Origin: Siphonodentalium dalli
Lineage: Eukaryota; Mollusca; Scaphopoda; Gadilida; Siphonodentaliidae
Length of the DNA stretch: 64,000 bases
Assembly: GCA_032622095.1 (NCBI GenBank)
Contig: CP136068.1
Location: 132,625,989 to 132,689,988, forward strand
Direction: 5' to 3'
Numbering within the stretch: position 1 is the stretch's first letter; each line of letters opens with the position of its first letter. Position numbers and translations under genes: made by a program. The notes under the pieces are model-generated. The model saw nothing but the letters and a program-made list of their open reading frames with translations, ran no database searches and had not been told where the DNA came from. Of this stretch, positions 1-12,206 are shown one piece after another.

Positions 1-110
1 CGTCGGGGAGAACTGCAACGGTATAAGCCCGGTAGCTATAGCCCCACGTCGGGGAATCGTATAGCCCCTGCGTCGGGGATATCCTGGCGACACCCCTGTT
101 GGAAAATATA
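1..110. repeat. Degenerate short GC-rich tandem motif at window edge
   Basis: The motif 'cgtcgggga' occurs three times, at about 1-9, 48-56 and 71-79. Two of these are linked by 'tatagcccc', so this looks like the end of a diverged tandem array cut by the window start. No coding sense was seen. Confidence 0.4.
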
Positions 111-2688
111 TAGATATTTTAAATAAGATCACAGAGAGCAGAAATTAGGGGGCCAATTACATGTACAAAAATGCATGAGCTCTCATAACCACAACACAAC
201 ATGAATAATTTTAGATTAGATTTTATTTGTACAATAAAAAAATACAATTTGACAAATGACATATAACAGTTATTGTAAGGAGCAGCATGACCATAGTTGG
301 TCGTCTTCCTGCTGCTCCTAATACGATATAACACTTACTAGTACAAAATATCACGATTGGATTTACGAATATGAACGAATGAAGTATAAATTATGTTACA
401 GACTTCAGTGATAGGCCGATGCTGATAAGAATGTACAGTTATAAATAATTTTCAATAAGGGCAATGTGTTAAGTATGCAGGTGTTCCTGTCACGAAGAAA
501 TATTACTAAACAATGAAAGCGACTAAGGCGAGATATTCAGGAAGAATATACATGGATATACATACAGTTCAGGAGAGAGACACCACAATCAACCCAAATA
601 GGATGTACATGTAGTTGCATGTATTATATATACATATGGTTTCTTTCTGTTGGCCTCTCTATATCAAAAAAATATTCTGTTTCTAAAAACCCTTAAACCA
701 ACCCGACGTGCGAATTTCTCGTGCTCCTGTTGCACAAATTTTAGTGTAAAAATAGCGTATATTTCAGACAAGGTTCAAACATAAACCTGACCCGACAAGA
801 CATAGAAACCGCTAATCATTACCAATCTAACAACACGAAAGTCGAACATGATTACCATTCAAAACAATAACACCGTGCACCAGGTTACGGCCAACCAAAG
901 GCATAATCATTGAGAAATACACGGTCAAAAGAACGGCGGTTTTTTTTGTGTACGGTTATATCTGGCAAATATGCCCATGGTTATAATATACGGGGTACGA
1001 GCATCTGACCGTTGCGTGTTTGTGTCTGTCTGTTTGTCTGCATGTAACTCTGTCGCGTTTAAAAATATTCGACCCAAATTTCAGATTGGGCACAAATGTT
1101 TACCATATCCGGTTGCACGTCTTGGAATACGAAATTGCAGGCCGATTGTTAAAGAGGGCCTGATATAGTGAGATAGAAGGTAATACCGTAATAAAAGCAA
1201 TCGTTTACCTGTGATAACAGCGCGATGAACTACGATAAATTTAGAGTTACGCCGCTTGGATACCATCGTTGACGGGGAAATCCCAAAGTATATAGCATAG
1301 TTGGTCCAATGTATAATGTACACATGATCTAAACAAAACTATCTCCCACTTCTGAATATTGCCTTTGAATTATTATCAGCTGTCTCGCCATTAGGCTATA
1401 TTTACAGAATATGGTATCTGTTTATGTTTGGTAGTGATTCTGAAGTACTTGGCGAGTAATTCATTGTCCCTGTCCATATTATTATAAAAAAGGGGCCAAA
1501 GTCGTATTTTAAGGGCCAACCCTATTTTCTGAACTTTTGGGCCCTAATTGAAATATATATACATGTACATGTACGTGGTAATCACATGCATATATCATTT
1601 CTATTATTTTCTATAGCATTATAGGATGGGATTGTCCATCAGGAAGCACTTAGTCCCCGAAAATAAAATAAAATGAGCGACTACAAATTGCCAAAAAATT
1701 ACCAAAACCACCAACTTCTTAATGCTGCCGAATATAAGATACTTGTTCACGAGGAAACAATACTACACTTCCTGTCAACTCCATAGTGTTATGGTGTGGT
1801 TTTATTACCAACTACACAGTCACATATATTACATGCCTAAATATGTTTCCACACAGTCAGTATGTATCTAGGTGTGATCTCTAATTCACAATTTGGAGGT
1901 TTTATTGCTCTAATCTTTTTAAACCCATGCACTTATAACCTAGAGAAAAATACATTTATCGTTCAAATTCATCCACATATGCTTTATGAGAGCTAGCCCA
2001 CATGTTGAGTAAACTGAAGCTAATTTGAGATGGCAACCATTATGGCCACCATACTTTTTGAAATAAATATAATGAATGCAGTAAACTACTCAACAGTTCC
2101 TGGTCATTGGCTCGATTGATTAGTTTGAATGGAAGAGTCATTGGTATTTGCAACATCGGCTAGTATTTACTCTGTTTGCTACATTGGAAATGTTGGAGTA
2201 GTGTATTCAATGTAAGCAAATGAGCAACTTTATTTTGAAATTTCATTCTCCAATCCGCCATATGACAGATATTTGAAACCCCAAAAGTTTCACCCCAAAA
2301 GTGTGTGTTGTTCGTTTCGATCGTTCATTATCAAAACGGCACATATTATTTGTGGTAATTTGGTGTTGTCTGAATTATTATACAACTATCGACAGCATTA
2401 GCCATGGAGGAAAGGCAAGACAGTGTGAACAGTGGTATGCTATTTAAAGACACTACTCCACACCACATATAAATAACCAAGCATTAGTGAGTGACTTGTC
2501 ACGCTCACACACTGCATTGTATAGTAAATGTATTGTCCAGGTTAATCAATATATTATGTATTACAACGTACTGTGTCCGGTGAATCGCGGTTACCAGCCT
2601 GGGCAGTTCCGCCATTTATATATTTGATAATTTGATAGACACTTACTATTAACTTATATAATGGGAACCAATGATAGTGATTAATGCA
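111..2688. other. AT-rich non-coding stretch, no gene recognised
   Basis: Only short unsupported reading frames are present. Around 1000-1150 a 'tgtgtctgtctgtttgtctg' run precedes text resembling repeats seen elsewhere in the window (12.2, 18.8 and 59.1 kb). Nothing else could be supported. Confidence 0.6.
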
Positions 2689-3088
2689 TTAACCCTTTAT
2701 CCAACAAACCGACCAAAACCGGCCAAATAAAGCTTCAACAGCCTAAAATATCTTCGGTCTGTCTCAATAGAACCATACAAATATGGATATCATTGGAACC
2801 GGCTCATTGACCACATTGTGATGGTTATAGTTATGCCCTGTGCCAATGCATTCTCTTATATATGCGAGTCGACCATAGGTCGCCTCGCATATATAAGAGA
2901 ATGCATTGGCCTAAAAAAAATCTTTTTTTAACACTTTTTACCATTTTTTCTTACATTCTTTAACAATTTTATAATTTTTAATGTGTTAAGCCAATGCATT
3001 CTCTTATATATGCGAGGCGACCTATGGTCGACTCGCATATATAAGAGAATGCATTGGCACAGGGCCCTTCTGTTGGGTAAAGGGTTAA
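2689..3088 (+). mobile_element. 400-bp hairpin MITE, piggyBac-like ends (copy 1)
   Basis: It begins TTAACCCTTTATCCAACA and ends TGTTGGGTAAAGGGTTAA, so a TTAA target duplication surrounds terminal inverted repeats starting CCCTTT. That is the pattern of piggyBac-derived MITEs (family knowledge). Inside are two 67-bp near-palindromes at 2843-2909 and 2991-3057. Each has a 26-bp perfect stem from CCAATGCATTCTCTTATATA to GCGAG, one mismatch, 5 bp more stem and an ATA loop. The two hairpins are in opposite orientation, separated by an A/T-rich spacer. There is no transposase, so it is non-autonomous. The copy at 58267-58666 has the same length and order. Confidence 0.92.
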
Positions 3089-5470
3089 AACATTTGTGCG
3101 TTTTATCCAATCACAACAAACACAGAGCAGATGCAGCATTGATGCGAAGTATACGGTCTTCTGGTATAACAAGTCAGGTCGATACAGGTGATTACTTTAT
3201 AGTGATGTGGACCACTTCGCTCAGGTGAAATTGACAACAAGCAAAGTCTTTCTTAAATACACATTTTAGTTCTCTATTTGATGGAAACATTACTGTGTTT
3301 GTCGCTGAAGTTGTCCGAGTTCAGGGCTTAAATATTCACAAGGGTGCGTCATTCAGTGTTGTGTTCTCTGAAATGGTACAACCGATGTGGTTGGTATTGT
3401 CGTTAATATAAGTTCCATGCTTCATTCTTGCAGTGGGCAGAGTGTACACGTTGCTGATTTACCAGATGTATTAGCTTAAATATGCACACGATATAACTAT
3501 AACTGTAAAGACGGATCTTGGCATGCTGGGTGTTATGAAGTATCTTTATAGGGACTGCCACATATTTGTGACGGCAGCAGTACACGCAGCAGATGATGCG
3601 GACTTAAATGTGCTGAACTCTCGAGTCTCAGAATCATGCACATAACTTGTGGAAAATGCTATAAGTGCATGGCTGAGACATCATACCCGTTTTATTGATA
3701 ATTGGACTTTAAAGCCATATGGCGGTTTGCGCCGCTCCAGAATACAACAAGTAATATTTATGTGAACATGTTAAAACTCTTCGACCAATATTCATATTTT
3801 CTTTCACGGAGATATGCACCGGCAGGAGGAATGCCATAGGATAAATTTATCACATCGTTTTTTTTGGGGATGTTTACTATGTTGTTCTAGACATATTCGC
3901 CTCCAAATCTGTTCAGTGATATTTTCCCCTTAGTTTACCTTAAGGGGAGACGCACGTTTTGCATATATCCAGCCAAAACTGGCAAGAGTTTTTCAACAAT
4001 GAATTTCTCAGGATCTATCTGGCAAAAAATGTTGAGTTTCTCATATCATCTTCATAGCATATAGAATCTGAGCAATTATGAAGAGATAACAAAAACAATT
4101 TTAATACATTTGAGAGGTTAAACATATTATTTTTGTCCCTTTTGGTACCAATAACTACTAGAATAATTGTTAATTTCACACAAAACTCCAATTACCAAAT
4201 AGCTTATTGTTTTGGCTCTATGAGACGATGCTTCATTTTTATCATAATATTGAGTTATATTTTTAATTGCGCTATACAAGCATCATACCCCCATATATTA
4301 TAATGAAGAATAAAGTCACACATATTCCAGCCCAATGAAAACAATTGTTGATATGAAGCGTGGTCCATTCAAGCAGAGATTAATCACATTGAATTAGGCC
4401 ACAGTGTTAAGAGTTGAACTTGGTTATGAACCCATGACCCACAACTCATCTCAGCCCAACATTTCATTCACCAAGAGGCATGACATGAAAATATTCAAAT
4501 ATAGAAAATAATTTATGTGTAGTCGCCTTTCTACATGAAAATATTCATAAAATTTCACTAATCAAGAATAATTAAGTCTCTTCTCATGATCTTGAGATAT
4601 GATAGCATAGATATATGAACTGCACATTAGATAATAAAATATTTTACAGAAGTTCTTGGTACCTGAAAACAGTGAAGTTTTAAATATGTTTCATGCCATA
4701 AAAGTAAAGTAAATGAAGTTATAATATCCAATGGGTCGATGGTTCTTAAATATAATCGTATATACCAAATTTCACAAAGAAATTCCTGGCAGATTTCAAT
4801 AAAATCCATTTTGAAATACCAGGAAATGTTGGCAAAACGTTCATCTGACCCTTAATGATCCTGGACTAAATGTTATTGTGATCGTAGAAGGGCTTGCTGA
4901 GAAGTCTTAAACGAACTGAACACACTTGTTTTGTGTGAATTTTCCGGAAAAAGTTGTCGCCGGTTCCTATAAATCAACGAATTATACTATAATCACCTAA
5001 ACGTGATAGTTTACGTCACAGCCCGACCCCCAAAATTGACCCGACCATACCCATACATGAAGTTGGCAGCTTATTATTCATAAGTATTTTAATATAACAT
5101 TTTAATTGAGACAATATATATATATTCTTGCGCGGAGAACCGGATGAGCTATCACATAATTAGCCCCTAAACTCAGCCTCATATATTTTAGTAAGACACA
5201 CGTGTATTATCGGCACACGCAGTGAAGTAAGAGCTTAGCGCAATGGCGTCGATGTCAATGCCGCAACTCTATAATGTTAATTTTAATATTATTATTATAC
5301 TCGATTTTTGTTGGGTTATTTAGTGTTAAATGTGAGATAAACATGGGTGACAAGGGCGGTTGAACAATTTTGTCAACATGAAAACGCACATTTAAAATGG
5401 AACTATATTTCTTCTTGAAGGTGTCTTTACTTCCTCTTGATTATGATAAGGAAACATATACTAATTTTGT
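3089..5470. other. AT-rich non-coding stretch
   Basis: No gene was recognised. A small stem (TCCCCTTA/TAAGGGGA) lies at about 3924-3949. The text at 3711-3750 (TTTAAAGCCATATGGCGG) recurs in diverged form at 11890-11930, so both are probably ends of an old dispersed repeat. Confidence 0.55.
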
Positions 5471-5870
5471 TTAACCCTTTACCCAACAGAAGGGCCCTGT
5501 GCCAATGCATTCTCTTATATATGCGAGTCGACCATAGGTCGCCTCGCATATATAAGAGAATGCATTGGCTTAACACATTAAAAATTATAAAATTGTTAAA
5601 GAATGTAAGAAAAAATGGTAAAAAGTGTTAAAAAAAGATTTTTTTTAGGCCAATGCATTCTCTTATATATGCGAGGCGACCTATGGTCGACTCGCATATA
5701 TAAGAGAATGCATTGGCACAGGGCATAACTGTAACTATCACAATGTGGTCAAGGAGCCGGTTCCAATGATATCCATATTTGTATGGTTCTATTGAGACAG
5801 ACCGAAGATAGTTTAGGCTGTTGAAGCTTTATTTGGCCGGTTTTGGCCGGTTTGTTGGGTGAAGGGTTAA
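5471..5870 (-). mobile_element. 400-bp hairpin MITE, piggyBac-like ends (copy 2)
   Basis: Same family as 2689-3088 but in the other orientation, and again exactly 400 bp. TTAA plus CCCTTTACCCAACA starts it and GTTGGGTGAAGGGTTAA ends it. Hairpins lie at 5502-5568 and 5650-5716. By eye the copies differ at only a few positions, which suggests recent spread. Confidence 0.92.
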
Positions 5871-6258
5871 CCCCAGCCGTTTCGCAATGGTTTTTCCTGG
5901 CTAAAGTGTGATTATGTGATACAATTTATCTCCAATTCGTCGCAATTATATACGAAATTTATTAACCTCATCCACTAAATTCGATTCGAGTCTCACTAAA
6001 GCTCGGGTGGAATTGAAGTTAATGCACTTGGTTAATAAATTAATATAATAAAATAATATAATTGCGACTCATCCTCTATATGTACATAATTATCTAATAC
6101 CTGATAATTCGTGAGACAATGAATTCACAACAATTATGATAAATCGTCATCTTGGTTGCTGGTATGTTTCCATTGTGTTTTGTTGCAATAATTGCAAACC
6201 ACAACATGTGTAAAGTCATATACCAGTGTAAATTCGTCCAAACAACTGCTAGTAGCAG

Positions 6259-6525
6259 TTGAAAACAGACAGTCTAGCAGCCGGAGGTTAGTGATTTGTA
6301 AAATGCAGTCCAGGCACCGGAAGTAGGTGGTCAGTAATGCAAACAGTCCAGCAACTGGAAGTATGTGATCAGTAAAACAAAGTACAACAACAGGAAGTGG
6401 GTGATCAGCCCATTTACAGTGTCCTTATTGCTAGAAGCAGTGGAAGACAGTTCAGCAACCGGGAACAGGTGAACAGTAAACTATACATGTATATAGTCCA
6501 GCAACAAGAAGTCGGTGATAAGCCT
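6259..6525. repeat. Diverged tandem repeat, units of about 45-60 bp
   Basis: Five to six irregular units share the pattern 'agtccagcaac-ggaagt-ggtgatcag'. Unit lengths vary and mutation is heavy, so it is an old minisatellite. No coding function is seen. Confidence 0.6.
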
Positions 6526-7507
6526 TGAAATAGTGTGCCTGTCATTTGCAGAATGAGGACCACAGAGGGTGAATTCAGTGATTATACACAACACAGTGGG
6601 CTATCATCACCAATGTAAACCATATGGGGACCTAATTATGCTAAAGCCTCATCTTCTGGGAAGTATCTATGGTGTAAAATTAAGATTGTTTTTAATTACT
6701 TTTTCCCTCTGTTCAGTTTCTATATCCCCTATTTTGCAGAAGGTAAATTGCATAATCTAGATCACTAATGGGTGAACATCGCCAACTTCAATGGTAACTT
6801 TAGTCTAGTTCTAGGTCTCCCATTGCAGTTGATGCCAAAGCGGAATGGGGTTCACGGAGGGTGAATTTGGTGACACTAAAAAGTCACTATATTCACCCTC
6901 TGGGGATCTCATTCGGCAAATGTCAGACACACTTTTTCACGCATTTGTGATCAGTCCATTATACAGCAGCAGAGAAGGGCGGCACAACACGCTAATAAAC
7001 AGATCTCCTCATTGTTGTTCCGGCTTTTCTGTTTTGGCTGGGTCTGCTGAACGACAACTCTGTAAATGAAACAAACAAAAACATGAAATCTCAGGAATGG
7101 CGCGAAAGAGCACGTGCTTTCTTCTATCAAAGCAGTGACGTTGCGACAGGAGTGTCTTGTGTCTCCGCGTCCCCGAACTTTGGTAAAAATTTTCAACAGT
7201 TAAAAATTTCATGCATGAATCAACGGAATTTCGGGATTTCGGAGTGAAAACATGTATAAATGTTTGCAACAGTTTTAATTTCTTACCAATATAATTATGC
7301 ACTGTAAATTGTGTCGTTTTTTACAAGATTGGGATATGTTCCTACCTAGAGCAAATATTTTTTACAACAAATGCCCACAAGGAATACATTTCTAAACTTA
7401 GCGGGGGGTGTTAGGTTGGATGTTCTATCTACACGTATAGTTGCAACATTGGAGGAATCATTGAAAAACTTCAACTCTAAAACCCTTCCAAAATTTGATA
7501 ATTTTTG
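6526..7507. other. Non-coding stretch
   Basis: No gene was recognised. 'gagggtgaatt' near 6855 and 'attcaccctc' near 6890 can pair as a small hairpin. 'gagggtgaattc' also occurs near 6566. Confidence 0.5.
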
Positions 7508-7605
7508 TCTTGAATTGGGTGGGCCGGGCAGTGTGGTTTGTTTGGTTTTAAATTGGGTGGGGGCAGTGTAGTTGGTTTGATCTTGAATTTGGTGGGGGCA
7601 GTGTA
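7508..7605. repeat. Short G-rich minisatellite, about three units
   Basis: Three units of roughly 35-45 bp share 'ttgaattgggtggg...gcagtgt'. The G-rich strand is the plus strand. Confidence 0.6.
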
Positions 7606-7876
7606 CTGACGTTTTTATTTAAGTGTTTTGCCAGCTACAATTCATTATGGCTTTATCTAGCCAGTTTTCAAATGAATATGGGCAGTTAGGTTTCTCACAA
7701 TAATGCAAAATGAATTGTAACCGATACAAGTCTTAAATACAAAGAAGAGTGATATCCTCACAGCATGTGTAGGTGGTGACAGTGCTAAGTCCGTTGTAGC
7801 AGAAGACTGAGGTCTGCCTTGCAGTTTTGTGGTGATAAATGTTTGGCAGAACTGGTGGCAACCCAAAACAACTGGT

Positions 7877-8040
7877 TATAACGCATGCATGCCGACTGGA
7901 GATAACGTGGGAGTACATATGCATGCCGATTTCATGAAGATAAGGGGCGGGAGTCCATACACATGCCGACTGCAGATAATGAGAGTGCACATATCCATAC
8001 ATGCCGGCTGGATATAAAACGAGGGTACATATACTTGCCA
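7877..8040. repeat. Diverged tandem repeat, about four units of 40-50 bp
   Basis: The units share 'catgccgactggagataa' and 'gtacatat'. The array lies about 0.2 kb beyond the splice donor of the exon at 8248-8579, probably in the following intron. The frames open across it appear only because of the repeat. Confidence 0.6.
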
Positions 8041-8240
8041 CGGGAGAAAACGCTGAGGTACTTGTACGCTTGCTCTTCAGATACATTATAACGAACCCCT
8101 TGTTAATTTAAATTGACTCTACACTCACTTAATACGCTACGTGGTCCTAATTTTACGAAACCTTTCTACATTCGCCACATATCACTGATCTCTTAAATGT
8201 TTATGAATACCAATTGCATGCATGTGCGACACTATACATG

Positions 8241-8247
8241 TACTCAC
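8241..8247 (-). promoter_or_regulatory. Splice donor of the proline-rich exon
   Basis: On the minus strand the coding sequence reads ...CAAAC then GTGAGTA, a strong match to the GTRAGT donor consensus. The upstream exon length of 332 nt makes this a phase-2 intron. Confidence 0.75.
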
Positions 8248-8579
8248 GTTTGCCCGGGAGCGGCACCGTATTGACCAGGCTGTTGTTGTCCTGGATACGC
8301 CTGACCTTGTGGCGGATGTCCACCTTGTGTATACCCCTGCGGTGGATACCCCTGAGGTTGATGTTGCTGTGGGGGTGGTCCGTATGATCCCGGGTGGCCG
8401 GGTCCGTACCCCGGGTGGCCCTGTGGTGGTGGCTGGTTAGGCCACGCCTGTTGTGGCTGACCGGGTGGATATTCAGAATAAGATGGTGGTGGTGGTCCAC
8501 CGTAGCCGGGTGGTGGTGGTCCACCGTAACCTGCTGGTGGTGGCCCCCCGTAACCGGGCGGTGGAGGCTGTTGTGCCAT
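8248..8579 (-). CDS. Pro/Gly/Tyr/Gln-rich N-terminal coding exon (partial gene)
   Basis: This is the only convincing host exon in the window. From the ATG at 8579 it encodes 110 residues plus two bases of the next codon. The composition is almost entirely P, G, Y and Q. Residues about 5-33 hold four PPP(P/A)(G/S)Y repeats, including PPGY twice and PPSY once, which fit the PPxY motif bound by WW domains. Residues about 40-110 are QGYPPQGY-like. There is no signal peptide or membrane segment, and the region should be disordered. The ATG is the first codon after an acceptor with a pyrimidine-rich tract, so a 5' UTR intron is likely. Such N-termini occur in annexin A7/A11, the penta-EF-hand proteins peflin and grancalcin, phospholipid scramblases and others. 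Without the next exon I cannot choose. Downstream exons should lie below 8240 or outside the window; none was recognised. Confidence 0.7.
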
Positions 8580-8600
8580 CTGAATAAGGAAAGAAAAACA
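8580..8600 (-). promoter_or_regulatory. Splice acceptor directly before the ATG
   Basis: Minus strand: TTTTTCTTTCCTTATTCAG followed at once by ATGG. A pyrimidine tract plus CAG is a good acceptor. It implies a non-coding first exon upstream, above 8600. Confidence 0.7.
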
Positions 8601-8839
8601 AAGATATTTAAAATAATGCGTTCGCAGTGCTAATATCGGGTCCCTGGTTGCTAAGTTGGCAAAGTCATATAGTGCTATGCCAATTAATATAACTTGTTCA
8701 GTGATGTCGAAGTTGCATAGTTACAATCCGATAAATTACGTTTGGTCACCCAATAAACATGTAAGAGATGATCCGATTCGTGTGTATGTGTAGTGATTTC
8801 ACAATAAAATTAACTATCTGTTATTGCCATCTCTGCCCC

Positions 8840-9045
8840 CCCTATCCAGCCCATACAACTGACAACATCGTAATGTGATGCTATTAATGGCTGCATGACG
8901 ATAAACTCAAAAATATACCAACGTTCCTGTGATCGGTGGTGTCTACGTGCAGGTGAATAATTTCCGAGTTTATGTGCGGGTTTTCCTCCGCCTGTGAAAC
9001 TGACAACGTCGAAATATGGCCAAGCGGCTGAAATGACGATAAACC
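8840..9045. repeat. Two diverged direct copies of a SINE-like motif
   Basis: 'actgacaac.tcg.aat.tg' followed by 'catgacgataaac' occurs at about 8855-8910 and 8998-9045. The second copy is preceded by 'ttttcctccgcc'. The layout recalls short repeats common in mollusc genomes (family memory, unverified). No promoter boxes were confirmed. Confidence 0.35.
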
Positions 9046-9087
9046 ACAATACAAACATTAGTTAAAGGCTCACTTAATTTTTGAACC

Positions 9088-9172
9088 CCCAGATCACATT
9101 ATATAATATATGCCATATTATATACCACGAACACCCAGATCACATTATATAATATATGCCATATTATATACC
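9088..9172. repeat. Tandem duplication of about 47 bp
   Basis: 'cccagatcacattatataat' followed by 'atatgccatattatatacca' is present twice back to back and is almost identical, so the duplication is recent. Confidence 0.85.
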
Positions 9173-9273
9173 ATTTGAAAGATGAAGCTCCAAAACATTG
9201 TATTATCAACTTATCCGGTGTAATAAACTGTGAACATGTTTTTTGTTGAGGGAACCGACTGTGTTTTTTCTGC

Positions 9274-9924
9274 TTAAAGGGGTACTGTACCCCAATTTCA
9301 ATAAATTCCCGGTGACAATAGCGATCTAATATCAATATTATATTATAAAATAACTAATATGAGTCGACGATGTCTACTGAAAACGTTCCGGTTAACAGGC
9401 TATCATAAAAGTAAAATTGAATTATTTAATATAAATTCATTTATGGCTGGAGTCATAAAATGGAGAATTGTGCCATTACGAGTTACGGTTCTTGAAATCG
9501 GATCTGTTGCGTGTCTTTTATCGACGGCCGTTCGCAAACATTATTGAGTTGCAAACAAAACATGTTACCTGCAAAAGGAAGACCCTTTATAACCGATTCG
9601 GAAAAAAGGAGTAAGAAACAAGTAATAAAGTGTCAAGTATTTTAATAGGGAGTGAGATTTTTCGATCGAAGAGATTGAAGGCATCAATCGAAGCTGTGAA
9701 CAATGAACTTCCGGTTCTTCCTGCGACATGCGTCTTCTCCGGTGAAGGTCAAAAACATGGCGCGTAGTTTGAAATCGTAATATTTTTGTTTCCAAGATCA
9801 ATATTTTCTTCGCTAAATTAGGTTTATACGAAACTTATATAACACGAACACAATCTAACTTGAAAGTTATTTCAATGGGAGTAAATAAAAAAATCGCCTA
9901 TCTCTGTGTACAGTACCCCTTTAA
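9274..9924. mobile_element. TTAA-flanked MITE with AGGGGTACTGTA ends (Kolobok/T2-like)
   Basis: Left end TTAA-AGGGGTACTGTACCC, right end TGTACAGTACCCCT-TTAA. The TTAA duplication plus a TTAAAGG start matches the T2-type MITEs placed in Kolobok (family knowledge). The 651 bp carry no transposase. The two short frames inside (9359-9547 plus, 9565-9801 minus) show no recognisable domain. Confidence 0.75.
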
Positions 9925-10310
9925 GTTTAATCTGGACTGTATTGCCAAGTCTATTATTTTCAATGTGAGGGGAATTATATATTAGTTTGAATTGCGTTGC
10001 ATTCTGTGAGCGAAACGGGGGAAATGTTGATATGATATCAGCTATGTTCTATTACTCTATTGGCACCTTCTGAGACACAGACGTTACAAATGGTGATGAA
10101 TTAAGAGTAGTTTAATTATATTTTATGTCAGCTGCTTCTTATGTCATATAGATTGTTATCAAAATCGCATATCAAGTCACTATTGCATATAGTCGGCGAA
10201 TCGACAATTATATGAGCCTTTAACAGTATTGTATATGATCATTAAATGTACTTGGCCCGCAAGTAGCAGAACAGAAAAGTAAATTTGTGTTCAAGTCTGG
10301 TCCACTGGTG
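9925..10310. other. Non-coding spacer
   Basis: AT-rich; no gene or clear repeat seen. Confidence 0.5.
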
Positions 10311-10727
10311 TTAACCCTTTCGGTGCCAGGGGCCGATTTTTTAAAAGATTTTTTAAAGATTTTTTTGGGTTGAATATTTTTTGGGTATGCTTAAGCACGC
10401 TATAGCGAATTTAAAATCAAACTGGATAAAACCTTAGGGGCATGTTATAACTCAAAACTATCACCAAGTATTCATAGTAATAATTTTGATGCCCATGAAA
10501 AACGTAAGATACCCTGGCACTAAACCTACAAAATATGTCTGCTAAAGAATATAAGAAAAAATTATTAAAATTGTAAAAAATTATAACAAATGATGAAAAA
10601 TTGTTAGGCCAATGCATTCTCTTATATATGCGAGGCGACCTATGGTCGACTCGCATATATAAGAGAATGCATTGGCACAGGGTATATAGGTTGATACAAA
10701 AATCGGACCTGGCACTGAAAGGGTTAA
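10311..10727 (+). mobile_element. Hairpin MITE with a second type of end (TTAA/CCCTTTCGGTGCC)
   Basis: The ends are TTAACCCTTTCGGTGCCAGG and its diverged inverse CCTGGCACTGAAAGGGTTAA, followed inward by a shared GGCCGATTTTT segment. Length is 417 bp. Only the TTAA and CCCTTT agree with the 400-bp family; the rest of the inverted repeat is different. One 67-bp hairpin (10609-10675) is present, with the same stem and loop as the other family and the same outer 'cacaggg'. The left half has no second hairpin. Confidence 0.85.
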
Positions 10728-12206
10728 ACCGACATGGGCCATTAAATATAGAATTTGATGTATATGTCCAGGTTTTATATACTCAACAAGAGCATCGCTT
10801 GTGCGCGACAAAATTTATACGCGGATGGTAATTTCGACAAAGGGCCATAAATTGGCGGTGGAATTCGAAATTAGAACTTGACCTGTATTGTGTGCAAGTA
10901 AACCCACATTTCATTCCATTCAGCCGAGCCTATATCTACGTACGGCGAAACACTTGTGTTGCATTATTGCATTATATTACTCTCCCGACATGTGGGGTTC
11001 AGCTAACAAGTCGCATACTGGAGCGATTGTTTTTGTTGAAAGATCTTAACTGAACACGGAAATTAATTACATGTATTATGACAATAAATATGATGATTTG
11101 GTAGAGTGATTCACGGTGAAACAACGAAATCTTGAGTGGCGATGATTGGCGAGCGCTATACCGGTATGCTGTATAAACATGGTGGCAGTTTAACCAAAGT
11201 ATGATATCCCGGTGCTGAGTGTTTTGCTTATCGCACACTCTTTACGCACTGTACTGTAACATAATTATATTTGCATAACACCGCGTACGAACTTGACAAT
11301 AACACACTATTTACGCGTTATTTATGATTGGTTCTAGAACAATAATGTCTATATTTTAATATGCTATCTGCTTATGGTGGTTTTAACGGCTGTGACTATT
11401 TTAACAGCATACCCACCGCGATGGCCATCCGTGTCTTTAAACGGGCACGACTCATTTAAACTTCCAAAGTATGTCTACGTAATTTGGAGGGATATATATT
11501 AACACTTTCTATACTAAATGGATTTTTCCACCCAGTTATAAAAGTATTAATGGAATGGTATATTATTCATTTGGTGGTGTGTTCTGGTAACAACAACAAA
11601 CGTCATGCAGACAGAAAACAGATAACACAAGAGTATGCAGAATGATTCATATTCATTGGTAAAAATGTTCAGCTAATTAGTTCAACAGACGAACTATGGC
11701 ATTGTTGAACTTATTATCTGAACAATTCCTGTATGAACGACTAGTCAATGCATATTTAGTCAAATAAGGGCTAAGTTACACAGATAGGTCGATAAATGCT
11801 GAAATATCGATCTGCATGTATCGTGTGCTCTGCATAAACTAGCCAAAGTCAAAGCAATTTTCCCAATTATGAACTAACATTGAACGCACTTTAAAGCCAC
11901 TCGGCGGTTGCGCTCCAAAAGACACCTAATTATATTCACTTTTTAATGTTTTCGTTATCGAAACAGGTCGATAAATACTACATGTTTTGAGCGTTTCGTA
12001 GATTAACCCAAAACTATTGTCTGTAGCGTATCGTGTGAATCCAACTGAGTTGTCTAGAGAATCTGTCTAACGATAATTAGAGTTCACGGAGTTTTTCGCT
12101 AGGAGTGACAACTTAAATTCCACATATCTGTGTACAAATATTTGTATATGAGTATAGTTACATAAGCATAATTTAATAATAATGGTCATATAATTGTACA
12201 AATTAA
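10728..12206. other. Non-coding stretch with old dispersed repeats
   Basis: No gene was recognised. 11371-11420 matches 16745-16800 ('gcatacccaccgc' preceded by 'atggcggtttt'-like text). 11436-11495 matches 26675-26755 ('tgtctacgtaatttgga'). 11888-11930 matches 3711-3750. Confidence 0.5.

Noticed and set aside
7733-8086. 117-codon minus-strand ORF as a downstream exon of the proline-rich gene
   Set aside because: It spans a tandem repeat and shows no domain or exon-like boundaries.
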